This document shows positions 34,578-43,895 of a DNA stretch of 64,000 nucleotides, one piece after another. Made by a program: the position numbers and the translations under genes. A model generated the notes under the pieces. That model did not search any database. It saw only the letters and a program-made list of their open reading frames with translations, and was not told the origin of the DNA. Source of the stretch: an uncultured Candidatus Altimarinota bacterium (GTDB lineage: Bacteria > Patescibacteriota > Gracilibacteria > BD1-5 > UBA6164); contig CALMJA010000015.1 in NCBI GenBank assembly GCA_937864295.1, forward strand, positions 1-64,000, read 5' to 3'. Position 1 is the first letter of the stretch, and each line of letters opens with the position of its first letter.

Positions 34578-35126
34578 ATGAAAACAGCATTTGAAACAAG
34601 ACCAGGTAATGTAGTTGATATTGATTGAGATTTATATTTTGTTACTAAATGGGAATCTCACAGAGGTGGTAGATGAGCAACAACAGTTAAAATGAGATTA
34701 AAAAATATTTCAAGTTGATCTATGACTGACAAAGTATTTAGTAGTGATGATAAACTAAATGATGTAATTTTAGAAAGAACAGTTTTTGAATATTTATATA
34801 ATTCTGCATGAGTTTATGTATTTATGAATGGTGAAAATTATGAACAAATTGAATTAAGTGAAGAAGATGTAGGTGATATGAAATATTTTTTATCTGAAGG
34901 TTCAACAATTGATATACAACAACATAATTGAAATTTTGTTTGAATTATATTGGCTACTTATATGAAACTTAAAGTTGTAGAAGCTTTGCCACTTGTTTGA
35001 AGTAGTGAAAATAAAGAAGTAATAACAAATACATGATTAAAACTTGAAGTTCCACCTTCAATTGAAGAATGAGATGAAATAATTGTAAATACTTGAACTT
35101 TTGAGTTTGTAGAAAAAGTAAAATAA
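34578..35126 (+). CDS. efp: Elongation factor P
   Basis: 182 residues with three beta-barrels. EF-P relieves ribosome stalling at proline runs. The N-terminal KOW-like domain has PGNVVDIDGDLYFVTKWE; the tip loop that is modified in other bacteria reads HRGGRGATTVKMRLKN, with Arg32 at the tip instead of Lys. Arg at this position is the form rhamnosylated by EarP in some bacteria; no earP, epmA or epmB gene is in the window. OB-fold domains follow (VVEALPLVGSS...; the C-terminus EGDEIIVNTGTFEFVEKVK is typical). Roughly ten of sixteen Gly codons are UGA. Confidence 0.95.
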
Positions 35127-35214
35127 TTATTATTAAATAATATGTTTTTAAAAATTGCATTTTATTTAAAAATTATTAAATTTAATTTTAGTTTTAAAAA
35201 TATAAAAATAAATA

Positions 35215-35898
35215 ATGAAAATAGATAATATTACACTTTCTTTTAGAAATAAAGTAATTTTAAAAGATATAGATATAGAAATCAAAAAGTGAGAATTTGT
35301 TTTTATGATAGGTTACTCATGAAGTGGTAAAACTTCAGTTATAAGATCTATTATAGGAGACTTCCGTCCAGAAAGAGGTGATATAATTTTGGATAGTAAT
35401 TTAGCACTTTATAGATGAATGACAGAAGAAACATTGCTTTCATATAGAAGAGATATATGAGTTATATTTCAGGATTATAAATTACTTGAATCTAAAAAAG
35501 TTTATGAAAATGTAGCATTTGCTATGGAAGTATGTGGTTATAGTGATGCAATAATTAGAAAAAAAGTACCAGAAGCTTTGGAAAAAGTATGACTTTTAAT
35601 TAAAAAAGATAAATTTGTTTATGAATTAAGTTGAGGTGAAAAACAAAGAGTTGCTATAGCGAGAGCTTTAGTTCATGATCCAAAAATAATTATTTGAGAT
35701 GAACCAACTTGAAACCTAGATCCAGAAACTGCTAAAGAAATAATGGATATATTTCTTGATTTAAATGTTGAGTGAAAAACAGTTATAATGGCAACTCATG
35801 ATGCAAATATAGTAAATGCATTAAATAAAAGAGTTATAACTTTTCAAGATAGAAAAGTTACTTCTGATGTACCAAATGGTAAGTATAATCTAAAATAA
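35215..35898 (+). CDS. ftsE: FtsE-like ABC ATPase
   Basis: 227 residues: Walker A GYSGSGKTS (about 34-42), Q-loop IFQDYKLLESKKVYENVAFAM (the FtsE/LolD-like form), signature LSGGEKQRVAIARAL (about 141-155), Walker B IIIGDEPTGNLDP, and H-loop MATHDANIVN. FtsE works with FtsX to control peptidoglycan hydrolysis at division. ftsX does not follow: a terminator comes at once and then convergent nth. Assignment as FtsE rather than another MacB-type ATPase rests on overall pattern. Confidence 0.85.
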
Positions 35899-35925
35899 AA
35901 AAGTAGTTTTTAAACTACTTTTTTA
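35896..35925. terminator. Bidirectional terminator ftsE/nth
   Basis: AAAAAGTAGTTT / AAACTACTTTTTT; the nth stop codon is at its T-run edge. Confidence 0.85.
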
Positions 35926-36552
35926 TTTTTTTTTATAATAATTACATTTTTCACTAAAAGGACAAGTATTGCATTTGGGGTTTCTAGCACTACAATTATA
36001 TCTACCAAATAAAACAAGAGTATTGTGCAGCATTGCATGATTATTTTTTGTAAAACCAGAGCTTATTTTTTTATCAGTCTCAAGAGGATTTTTAGTTTTT
36101 ACGAGTCATAATCTGTTTAAAACTCTATGTACATGGGTATCAACTCATATGTATGGAGCATCTTCTACAACTGCTAAGAATACTTTTGCAGTTTTAATTC
36201 CAACTCAAGGCAGAGTTATAAGTTCATCAATTGTTTTTGGTATTTTATTATTAAACTTTTCATTTAGGAGTATAGAAGTTTTTTTTATATTTTCTGCTTT
36301 ATTATTATAAAAAGATATACTGTTTATAAAATCTTTTATGTAATCTACTTCCATATTTGCTCAATCATTAGGTTCTTTTAAAAATCTAAAAAAATTTCTA
36401 TTTACTATATTTACTTGTTTATCTGTTGTTTGAGCAGACATCAAAATAGCTATAAGTAATTGAAATTCATTTGTATAATAAAGTTCAGTTTTAGCATCAG
36501 GAAACATTTCATTTAATTTTTGTGCAAATAGAGGAATATCTTTTTTGTTCAT
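35923..36552 (-). CDS. nth: Endonuclease III
   Basis: 209 residues. DNA glycosylase/AP lyase for oxidised pyrimidines. Helix-hairpin-helix and catalytic Lys: ELITLPGVGIKTAKVFL (about 110-126); catalytic Asp: YIGVDTHVHRVLNRLGL. The C-terminal iron-sulphur cluster has four Cys in CSARNPKCNTCPFSEKC. Length matches the family. Confidence 0.95.
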
Positions 36553-36617
36553 TATTTATTTACTTATTTTTTTATTTTTTATATAATAATAAAAATTAAT
36601 TAATTTAAAAGAAGAAA

Positions 36618-37376
36618 ATGTTTTATAAAGAATGATTTTTTATAGATAAACCAGTTTGAAACAATGAGTTTTCATTCGAACAAAGAATAAATAAAAGACT
36701 TTTTGTTCCTGATATAATTGATTTAGATATAAATGATTTAGATCAAATTAAAATTCAAAATGATAAGGAAAAAATAGCTTTTGAAGATTTTTGATTTGAT
36801 GATAAACTTAGTACAAATTATGGTCTTAAAAATTTTTATAGAATAAAAATTAAGTGAAAAGAAATTGTACTTTTTGACAATCATAACCATGCATTTTATT
36901 TTTGGTATGAAGCTAGAAATAGATGAATAATAGGGGATAATAATACTTTAATTCATATAGATGAACATGCTGATACAAGAGATAATAATAAAATTATTCT
37001 AAAACCAGATTCGCTAGATTTAGAAAAAGTTTTTACTTTTACAAATGAAGTTTTAAATGTAGGGGATTATATAATTCCAGCTCAAAAAGAATGACTTATA
37101 TGAGATATAATTCAAATAAGAAATACAAATAAATTAGAAGAATATATAGAAAAATATTATTGAAATTCTAAAATATTATGAACAAAAGGACTTATTCTTA
37201 ACCTTGATTTAGATTTTTTTCAAAAAGAGTTGGATTTTATAGATTATGATTTAAAGAAAAAAGTAATACTTGATGCAGTAGAAAAAGCAAGTTTTATAAC
37301 AGTTTGTACATCACCTTTTTTTATTGAACAGGACCTTGCAATTAAGGTTTTTAAAGATTTATTTTGAAATTTATAA
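36618..37376 (+). CDS. UPF0489 family protein
   Basis: 252 residues. Three family blocks are seen: VLFDNHNHAFYFWYEA (about 86-101), TLIHIDEHADTRD (about 110-122) and LILNLDLDFFQKEL (about 191-204). The Asp/His clusters look like a metal site, as in the arginase-like fold proposed for this family. Function is unknown. The gene has its own A-rich leader and is followed by 149 bp with a thioredoxin control region. Confidence 0.82.
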
Positions 37377-37474
37377 TAATATAAAAGTTGATAAAAATAA
37401 AAAATTGATTAAAATATTTTCCGTTATTTATATCTTTTATAAATTTGACTTAAATAATGATATAAATAAAATAG

Positions 37475-37496
37475 TATAATGAGAAGCATTCTCATT
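37475..37496 (+). promoter_or_regulatory. Palindrome overlapping a -10 box upstream of trxA
   Basis: AATGAGAA-GCA-TTCTCATT is a perfect 8-bp inverted repeat (37478-37496). It overlaps TATAAT (37475-37480), 46 bp before the thioredoxin ATG. The layout is that of a repressor operator; the sequence is similar in style to Fur/PerR-type sites. There is no T-run, so it is not a terminator. Confidence 0.55.
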
Positions 37497-37525
37497 ATTT
37501 TAAATTAATTTGTAATAATAGAAAT

Positions 37526-37837
37526 ATGACATTAGTATTGAATGCACAAAATTTTAACGAGACTATAAAAGAATGAGTTACTTTAGTTGATTTCTGGGCT
37601 GAATGGTGTGGACCTTGTCAAATGATGTTACCAATTTTAGATTCATTTTCTTCTGTAATGGAAGGTAAAATGAAAGTATGAAAAGTAAATGTAGATGAAG
37701 CTCCTGAAATTGCAGGTCAATTTAGAGTTATGTCTATTCCTACTTTAATTGTTTTTAAAGATGGAGTTCCAGTTGAAACTATGGTTTGAGTACAACAACA
37801 AGCTAAATTAGAAGAAGTTTGTTCTAAATATTTATAA
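37526..37837 (+). CDS. trxA: Thioredoxin
   Basis: 103 residues, full thioredoxin fold with active site [12 protein letters not shown] (Cys33-Gly-Pro-Cys36), the cis-proline segment [13 protein letters not shown] and C-terminal helix. Reduces protein disulphides. Single-gene unit with its own promoter and palindromic site. Confidence 0.97.
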
Positions 37838-37840
37838 TAA

Positions 37841-37871
37841 AAAATCTTAGATTTATCTAAGCTTTTTTTTT
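37841..37871. terminator. Terminator after trxA
   Basis: CTTAGA-TTTA-TCTAAG followed by a T-run; convergent with pilC. Confidence 0.65.
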
Positions 37872-38994
37872 ATATTACATTTACCATATTGAAGAAAGGC
37901 AGCATTATGGCCATAATAAGTGTTCAAATTATTCAACCTACTCACACTATAACCAAAGGTTCTATTGCAGTTTGAATATTTTTTACTATATCATCTATTT
38001 CTTTATTCATTTTTATACTTATTTTTATAAGTAATCAAGCTAAATTTCAAGTTTCTTCTCATATTTTTACAACACTTGCAAGTTCTATTGGAAATAGAAA
38101 GTTTTCTTTTCAACTTTGTATTTCATTTATTCACATTAATACACTTAATTCTATTCATTTACTTACTCTTGAACTTATTTCTTTTAATTCTTTTTCATAA
38201 TAATCATTTTCTAGAGCTCTAGAACTTATATCAAGAGAACTATTTATTATAACTCAATTTTTTAAAAGTATTCATAAACTTGAAGTAAATAAAGCAAGGA
38301 TTTTTTTCTTTATTAATGGTCAAAATATAGGTATAGAAATAATCATTTTATCCCAATATATTTTTGTTTTTGGATTACTTTTGAAAACTAAGATTCCGAA
38401 TACTAAAATTATAATTAAAAAAATTATAATTATTATATTTTCTTGAAGAAATTTCGAAGTATCTAAAACATGTTGTGTTAAACTAGGTAAATTTACTTTA
38501 GAATCTTTATACATTTGTTCTATTTTTGGTATAACAAATGTCATAAAAACTCAAATCATACCAATAGAAAGAGTTATAATTACCATAGGGTAAATTAGTG
38601 CTCAAATTATTTTCGTTCTTAATTCTTTTGATTTTTCTTCTTTTAGTTTTATTGTTTCTATTGAATCTCATAGTTTTCATGTAACTTCTCACATTTCAAT
38701 AATTGATAAATCAAAAATTCAAAAAATTCATGGAAATTTTTCAAAACAATCATGTAAATTATTTCAAGTATTTAATCATTCAATTATAGAAGTTAATAAT
38801 GCTTTTACTTTTTTATTTTTAGTTTGATACATTATTATTTTTAAACTATTTATCAAAGGAATTCATGATTGTAATAAATTAGATAATTGCTCCAAAAGAT
38901 TTATTTTATCTTTTGAGCTTATTTTGATTGTTGAAGTTTTTTTTCACTTCAATTTTTCAAATAATAATTTTATTTTTTCTAAAAAATTATTCAT
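37870..38994 (-). CDS. pilC: Type IV pilus / type II secretion inner-membrane protein (PilC/GspF)
   Basis: 374 residues with two T2SSF domains. First copy: INLLEQLSNLLQSGIPLINSLKIIM (about 33-57) and GEVTGKLGDSIETIKLKEE. Second copy: LFTSSLGILLKNGVIINSSLDI and IGEETGNLAGLLIKIS (about 316-331). Three membrane segments, the last one with the typical PLVIVGVGGIIGTLIMAIMLPFFNMVNVI end. It supports a type IV pilus or competence system, common in CPR cells; the other pilus genes are not in this window. Confidence 0.93.
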
Positions 38995-39037
38995 TATCTA
39001 GTTATTTATAGTAATTAATTAAATTTTATCATTTATC

Positions 39038-39064
39038 TTGAATTTTTTCAAATAAATGTATAAT
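39038..39064 (+). promoter_or_regulatory. Promoter of hsp20
   Basis: TTGAAT (39038-39043), 15-bp spacer, TATAAT (39059-39064); a second TATAAT sits at 39075-39080. ATG follows at 39096. Confidence 0.5.
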
Positions 39065-39095
39065 TAAAAGCAGTTATAATTACTAAAAAAATATT

Positions 39096-39521
39096 ATGTT
39101 TAAATTTTTTGGTGTAAGTAAAGAGGAAGAGTTTGAAGAAGTATTTGAAGATGATGAAGAATCATCTGATTTAGAGTCAGAATCAAGTGAAATATGACAA
39201 ATTGCAGTTGATATAATTGAAACTAGATATGAGATTATTTTATTGGCTCCAGTTGCATGAATTAGTTTAGATGATATTGATATTTCATATCATAATAATG
39301 TTTTGACTATAAAATGAGAAAGATATAAACCAGAAATCTTTTCAAAAGATATAACTATAAGAAATACAGAGTGTTTTTGGGGAGAATTCTCAAGAAATAT
39401 TATATTACCTGAAAATTTAGATTTTGATAGTATAAAAGCTACAATGGATAATAATTTACTTATTATAACATTGCCAAAATTAAAATTTTCAAATCATAGT
39501 ATAAGAATAGAAAAAGTTTAA
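39096..39521 (+). CDS. Hsp20 / alpha-crystallin small heat-shock protein
   Basis: 141 residues. An acidic N-terminal arm (EEEFEEVFEDDEESSDLESESSE, about 10-32) precedes the alpha-crystallin domain (VDIIETRYEIILLAPVAGISLDDIDI, NNVLTIKGERY, GEFSRNIILPENLD and ATMDNNLLIITLPKL). It holds unfolded proteins during stress. The usual C-terminal IxI motif is represented at most by HSIRIEKV. Glycines in GISLDDI and KGERY are UGA. Confidence 0.93.
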
Positions 39522-39538
39522 TATTAATTTAAAAAATT

Positions 39539-39769
39539 GTGTTTTTCAAAAGAAATAACGTAAAGGAGTGAGCAAGAAAAGTAGATAAAGTTATAACATG
39601 ACTTATTATTTGAACTGCAGTTGCTTCTATGATTTGATTATCAAAAACAAATAAGGGAAAAAAGGTATCTGAAAATATTAAAAATGAATGAATAATTGTT
39701 TGTAAAAAATGATATAGTATTTTTGGTAAGGTTTTAGTTGGAGTTATTAAATTTTTTAATAAAAAATAA
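39539..39769 (+). CDS. Small single-span membrane protein (76 aa)
   Basis: Start GTG at 39539, 17 bp after hsp20. Basic N-terminus (FFKRNNVKEGARKVDKVI) then a short hydrophobic segment ITGLIIGTAVASMIGLS (about 19-35), then Lys-rich region and GYSIFGKVLVGVIKFF. The layout is like YtxH-type or small stress-related membrane proteins. Not in the usual ORF range because of UGA codons. Function unknown; likely in one unit with hsp20 and the next gene. Confidence 0.65.
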
Positions 39770-39772
39770 TTT

Positions 39773-40468
39773 ATGAAAAAAATATTTTTAATATTTTTAA
39801 TTTTTAGCTTTTTTTATAAAACTTCATTTGCAGTATGATGCAACTCTAGTTATTTATCAAAAGCTGAACAATGTATAAAATCTCAAGATAAAAACAGATC
39901 AATAGAGGATTTTGTATGTATTCAAGCTAGTAATGAAGATGTTTTATTTCAAGTTATTTTAGATGAAGAATTTAAAAAAATTGATACTAAAATGGATGAA
40001 TATTTAGAAGCATTAACTAACTCAAAAAATCAATATGCTTGAAAATGAGCAAAATTAACTTATTTTGATTGAATAAATGCTATATGGGATAAATCAAGAG
40101 AATTCAAAGATTTGTATAAAGGTGCTTGTAATTTAAGTGTTATAGAATCATGAAAATGTACTGAAAATATTTGATATACTTTACCTGAAGAAAAAAGTGC
40201 TATTTCTAATTATATAGCTGAAAAATGTCTAAAATGAAGTAATTGAGATTGATATAAATTAATAGATGTTAAAATGGAAATTTTTAATAGTGTAGCCTTT
40301 AATATTATGCAATTAAATAAGGCTCAAGTTTCAAAGGACCAAAAAAAACTATATGATCAAGAACAAAGAACTAAATATAATAAACTTTTAGATATTATGA
40401 TGATTAATGTATGATATATTGAAAGAATATGGCAAAAATGGCCGTCTAAAATTAAAAATCCACTATAA
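39773..40468 (+). CDS. Secreted protein of unknown function (231 aa)
   Basis: Signal peptide KKIFLIFLIFSFFYKTSFA, cleaved near residue 20. The mature part starts VGCNSSYLSKAEQC and has about eight Cys, which may form disulphides outside the cell (QCIKS, FVCIQ, GACNL, GKCTE, EKCLK). Otherwise helical and charged. No known family recognised. It starts 3 bp after the small membrane protein gene. Confidence 0.75.
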
Positions 40469-40469
40469 A

Positions 40470-40502
40470 AAAAAGAAGAAATTTTATTTCTTCTTTTCTT
40501 TT
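40470..40502. terminator. Bidirectional convergent terminator
   Basis: AAAAGAAGAAAT / ATTTCTTCTTTT; the stop codon of the minus-strand gene (40484-40486) is in the loop. Confidence 0.75.
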
Positions 40503-42013
40503 TGTTTAGCACCACAATATGGACAAATTTTCATATCTTTTTTAATACATTTTTTACAATTTTCACATTTAATTTTATTTTTTCTTCTAAGAATAATAAA
40601 TATAAACCAAAATACTCAGAATCAAAATATTAATGATATAAAGAAATAAGGATTAAATCAGATATATTTAGTAGTATAATCTACATAAAAATCTTTTGCT
40701 GAGTTAAATTCTACATTTTCTCATTTATAATTTTCATATGCCATTTCAATAACTGCTTGTATTTTCTTTTGTTCTAACTTTTCATTTATTCTTTCCCATG
40801 GATAAAGATAAGTTCTTTCTTCTATGTTTTTCTTTGAATAATATTCTGAAGGAGTCCAATATTTAATTATTTTTGTTCAATTTTCATCATATGCTTCATA
40901 AGGAAATCATTTCCATTGTGATATAAATACTCTTTCAGTGTCAGGTAAAACATTTCATCAATTATCATTTATTGGTAAATAATCAACTATTTGCTCTCAT
41001 ATGATAGTTCATTGTTCATTTTTAATTAGTTCTTTTCAAACTCATTTTATTTCATTACCATCTTCATCTAAAAGTTTTATTTTTCAATCAGGTTTTATAT
41101 GAGTATTTCAATCATTTTTGAAAGGTATTCCAAACTCTATACTAAATTCTTCTTCAGTTTCAGAATTTGTATCTTCTCAGTTATTATTTGTATTAGAATT
41201 ATCTTCATTATTTTGATTATTAGTATTTTCAGTTTCATCTGTATTATTCTCATTTACTTGATTATCAGTATTTTCAGTTTCATCCGTATTATTTTGGTCA
41301 GTTTCTCAACTTCAAGTATCATTTCATATAAGATCATCTATTATATTTCATAATCAGAAATCATCTATACATTTTCAGTCTATGTTACTACTTGTTAAAT
41401 CTCATAAAGGACATTTATCTATTTTTGGATTGTCTTTTAAATACTCTGTCCAACTATAACCTCAACCACCACTTGTATTTGTAATTATTGGATCACCTGG
41501 TTCACCATCATCAATTACTTCTCAATCTACATTTACAAGTAATAATACTCAATAATCTATATTTATAGCTATTTGTCATCAAGTTGACACATTATCTGCT
41601 CAAAAATTTTTGAAAAATACGGCTCAATAGTGTCATCCTGGAGTAGCATCAACTGGTACATGTATTGTGAATTCTATATCTTTTTCTTCATTTGCTCATA
41701 TATTAAAACTATCTGTATTTATAGTTATCCAACTTGCAAGTTCTTGATCTGGATTCACAAGTTCACTTTTCCTAACAAAAGAAGGATTTCATGAATTATC
41801 ATTTGATACAAAATCTGATTTTCAAGTACGAATCAACATTGCATCTCAAGTTTTGTTTATCAATTTTGCAGTTTTTATTATTGTTGCACCTGGATTTGCT
41901 TGTATTTCATATTTTATAGGAGATACAACTAAATCTACATCAGCTGCTTTTACAATATTAAATATGTTTAGAACTATTGATAAAATAACCAATATACTTA
42001 AATATTTTTTCAT
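40484..42013 (-). CDS. Membrane-anchored surface protein with WxLIP-like domain and zinc ribbon (509 aa)
   Basis: Order of parts: signal peptide (ending VKAAD, about 23); a beta domain LVVSPIKYEIQANPGATIIKTAKLINKTG ... SFNIGANEEKDIEFTIHVPVDATPGGHYGAVF, which resembles the DUF916/WxL-interacting N-terminal domain; the motif SGGGGYSWTEYLKDNPK (about 164-180), shared with the LPKTG protein; an Asn/Thr/Glu linker with a repeated NTDETENT unit; a second extracellular region; one membrane segment (FFISLIFGFGVFWFIFIIL); and a cytoplasmic zinc ribbon with CENCKKC and CPYCG. The mix of an outside beta domain and an inside zinc ribbon is uncommon. Neighbouring gene 42113-42784 may encode its partner. 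Confidence 0.78.
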
Positions 42014-42070
42014 ATTTTTTTATTTTAATTTTTAATTAGTTTTATTCTATTAAAAATTACTATAAAATCA

Positions 42071-42102
42071 AAAAAAAGACTAGATTTTCTAGTCTTTTTT
42101 TA
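42071..42102. terminator. Terminator of the abundant surface protein gene
   Basis: AAAAAAAGACTAGA / TCTAGTCTTTTTTT, strong on both strands. Confidence 0.85.
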
Positions 42103-42112
42103 ATTTTTTTAA

Positions 42113-42784
42113 TTAGAATTTACCAGTTACTGTAAAAGTAATTGTATCTTCATATGAACCAGCTTGAGTTTGAGCGTCAGTAGTAGCAGAAACTCTAAAA
42201 GTTAAATCTTTAACTGTATTGTTAAATGCTTCTGGTTTATTTGTATTGTAAATAACATGTTCAGTTGAATTGTTATTTACTTGAGTAGTACCTAAGTTAC
42301 CAGTTGTAGTAAACCCAGATACAGTAGAATCGATTGCATTTGCAGTTGAAGCAAATGTATATGATTCAACAATACCATCAGTAGCTGTGTTATTTATTTT
42401 AATTGAATTATCATCAACATTAGTTAAACCTCCACTTCCAGATCTAGCTGTAATTGTAATACCATCAGCAGCATTAGTACCAACTTCGATATCTAATGTA
42501 CCAGATGCAGTAACACCACCTACTAATGTACCTAAATCAATTTCTGAAGTTGATAAAGTCATATTTAATGTAGGTAATACTTCAGCTCTAACAACGATTC
42601 CAGAAACAGAACCAGTTGCAAAACCAGGAAATGCATCATCCCAAACAACATTTGTATCAAAAGCACCTGTACCAGATACTCCAGCAGTACCAATGTTAGC
42701 TGCATATGAAGTACCTAAAGTTGTTGCAGCAATACCTGCAATAGAAGCTATAGCAATAGCTTTTTGTATTTTTGTTTTTACCAT
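42113..42784 (-). CDS. Probable major secreted/surface protein (223 aa, WxL- or S-layer-like)
   Basis: The likely start is ATG at 42784 (VKTKIQKAIAIASIAG, signal peptide ending TSYAA near 29); the frame is open further up to 42859 but that part lacks signal character. The mature part is Thr/Ala/Gly/Asn-rich beta protein with LNMTLSTSEIDLGTLVGG and an end GSYEDTITFTVTGKF like WxL-type surface proteins. All 24 glycines in the open frame use GGN and none UGA, in sharp contrast to neighbours, and it has the best promoter in the window. Both suggest very high expression. It could be the main coat protein. Confidence 0.8.
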   Translation of the reverse strand: MVKTKIQKAIAIASIAGIAATTLGTSYAANIGTAGVSGTGAFDTNVVWDDAFPGFATGSVSGIVVRAEVLPTLNMTLSTSEIDLGTLVGGVTASGTLDIEVGTNAADGITITARSGSGGLTNVDDNSIKINNTATDGIVESYTFASTANAIDSTVSGFTTTGNLGTTQVNNNSTEHVIYNTNKPEAFNNTVKDLTFRVSATTDAQTQAGSYEDTITFTVTGKF

Positions 42785-42863
42785 AATAACAATTATGAAA
42801 TAATATAAATTTTTTGCTAGCAAATATAAAAAGTTTGATTTGAACTTTCTATCAAGCACTATT

Positions 42864-42893
42864 ATTGTAACATATTTAAAAAGTATTTGTCAA
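42864..42893 (-). promoter_or_regulatory. Strong promoter of the major surface protein gene
   Basis: On the minus strand: TTGACA (42888-42893), 18-bp spacer, TACAAT (42864-42869). The 5' leader to ATG at 42784 is about 70 nt, longer than the roughly 20-30 nt that seems usual here. Confidence 0.75.
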
Positions 42894-42973
42894 AAAATTA
42901 ACATACTTTTTTTATATATTGAAATTTTTAATATTTTTTATATTATCTGTGTATTAAAAATAATAAGTAATAA

Positions 42974-43789
42974 ATGACTTTAGAAATACTTAAAAAATAC
43001 CATATTAAAGCTAAAAAATCTCTTGGGCAAAATTTTTTAGTAAATGAACAAATAGTAGATTGAATTTCAAATGTAATTGAAGTAAAAGACAAAAATATAA
43101 TAGAAGTTTGACCATGATATGGGGCACTAACAGAAAAACTTATAATTAAAAAACCAAAAAGTTTAAATCTAGTAGAGCTTGATCGTGATATGATAGAAGT
43201 ATTAAATAAAAGAATAGATTCTTGAGATTTTGATTTAGAATGAATTGATTTTAAAATAAATAATTTAGATGTTTTAAAATATATTCCAGAAAATAAAGAT
43301 TATAGTGTTATAGCTAATATACCTTATTATATTACAAGCCCTATTTTAAGACATTTTTTGTATGATGTAGAACATAAGCCAGAATCTATGGTTATTCTTA
43401 TGCAAAAAGATGTTTGAGATAAAATTCTTTGAAAGTGAAAAGAAAAAACTTCTGTTTTATCTCTTTTTGTTTCGAAAAAATGTTTTGTAAGTGATGAAAT
43501 ATTTGTATGAAGACAAAATTTTATTCCAGCTCCAAAAGTAGAATCAAGTGTATTGCTTTTTAAAAGCCATGAATTATATAAAGAAATAGATGATATAATG
43601 TTTTTAGAATTTATTAAAAAAGCATTTAAAGAACCAAGGAAAAAATTATCTAAAAATTTATCAAACTCTGGATATGATAAAAACTTAATTATGCAAGTTT
43701 TTTCTAAGTATTCTATAGAAGATAACACTAGATGAGAAGATTTAGATATATCTATTTGGTGCCAATTATTTTGAGAATTTAACAAATAG
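42974..43789 (+). CDS. rsmA: 16S rRNA dimethyladenosine transferase RsmA/KsgA
   Basis: 271 residues. SAM-binding loop IIEVGPGYGALTEKL (about 42-56), acidic end of strand 2 NLVELDRDM, catalytic block VIANIPYYITSPILRHFL (about 111-128) containing the NIPYY motif, and the C-terminal domain with FIPAPKVESSVL and FKEPRKKLSKNL. N-terminus KKSLGQNFLVNE is standard. It dimethylates two adenines at the 3' end of 16S rRNA. By my count 11 of 14 glycines are UGA. Confidence 0.97.
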
Positions 43790-43895
43790 TTAACTAGAAA
43801 AACTTGAACAAAGCATATTTTTTTTTATAATCTGGACCTTATTGTAATTAGAAATAAATTTTTTATTAAATTTTGTTTTATAAATAATAAAAATA

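Noticed and set aside
41150-41300. Tandem DNA repeat inside the 509-aa surface protein gene as a mobile or regulatory repeat
   Set aside because: It is in frame and encodes the NTDETENT linker, so it is a protein-level low-complexity repeat.
42387-42803. Open 138-codon frame on the plus strand opposite the major surface protein
   Set aside because: It is the antisense shadow of a gene with strong signal peptide, promoter and terminator; its composition is not protein-like.
42785-42859. Upstream start for the major surface protein at 42859
   Set aside because: The extra 25 residues have no signal-peptide logic, while the Met at 42784 begins a standard signal peptide; the promoter position also allows the shorter form.
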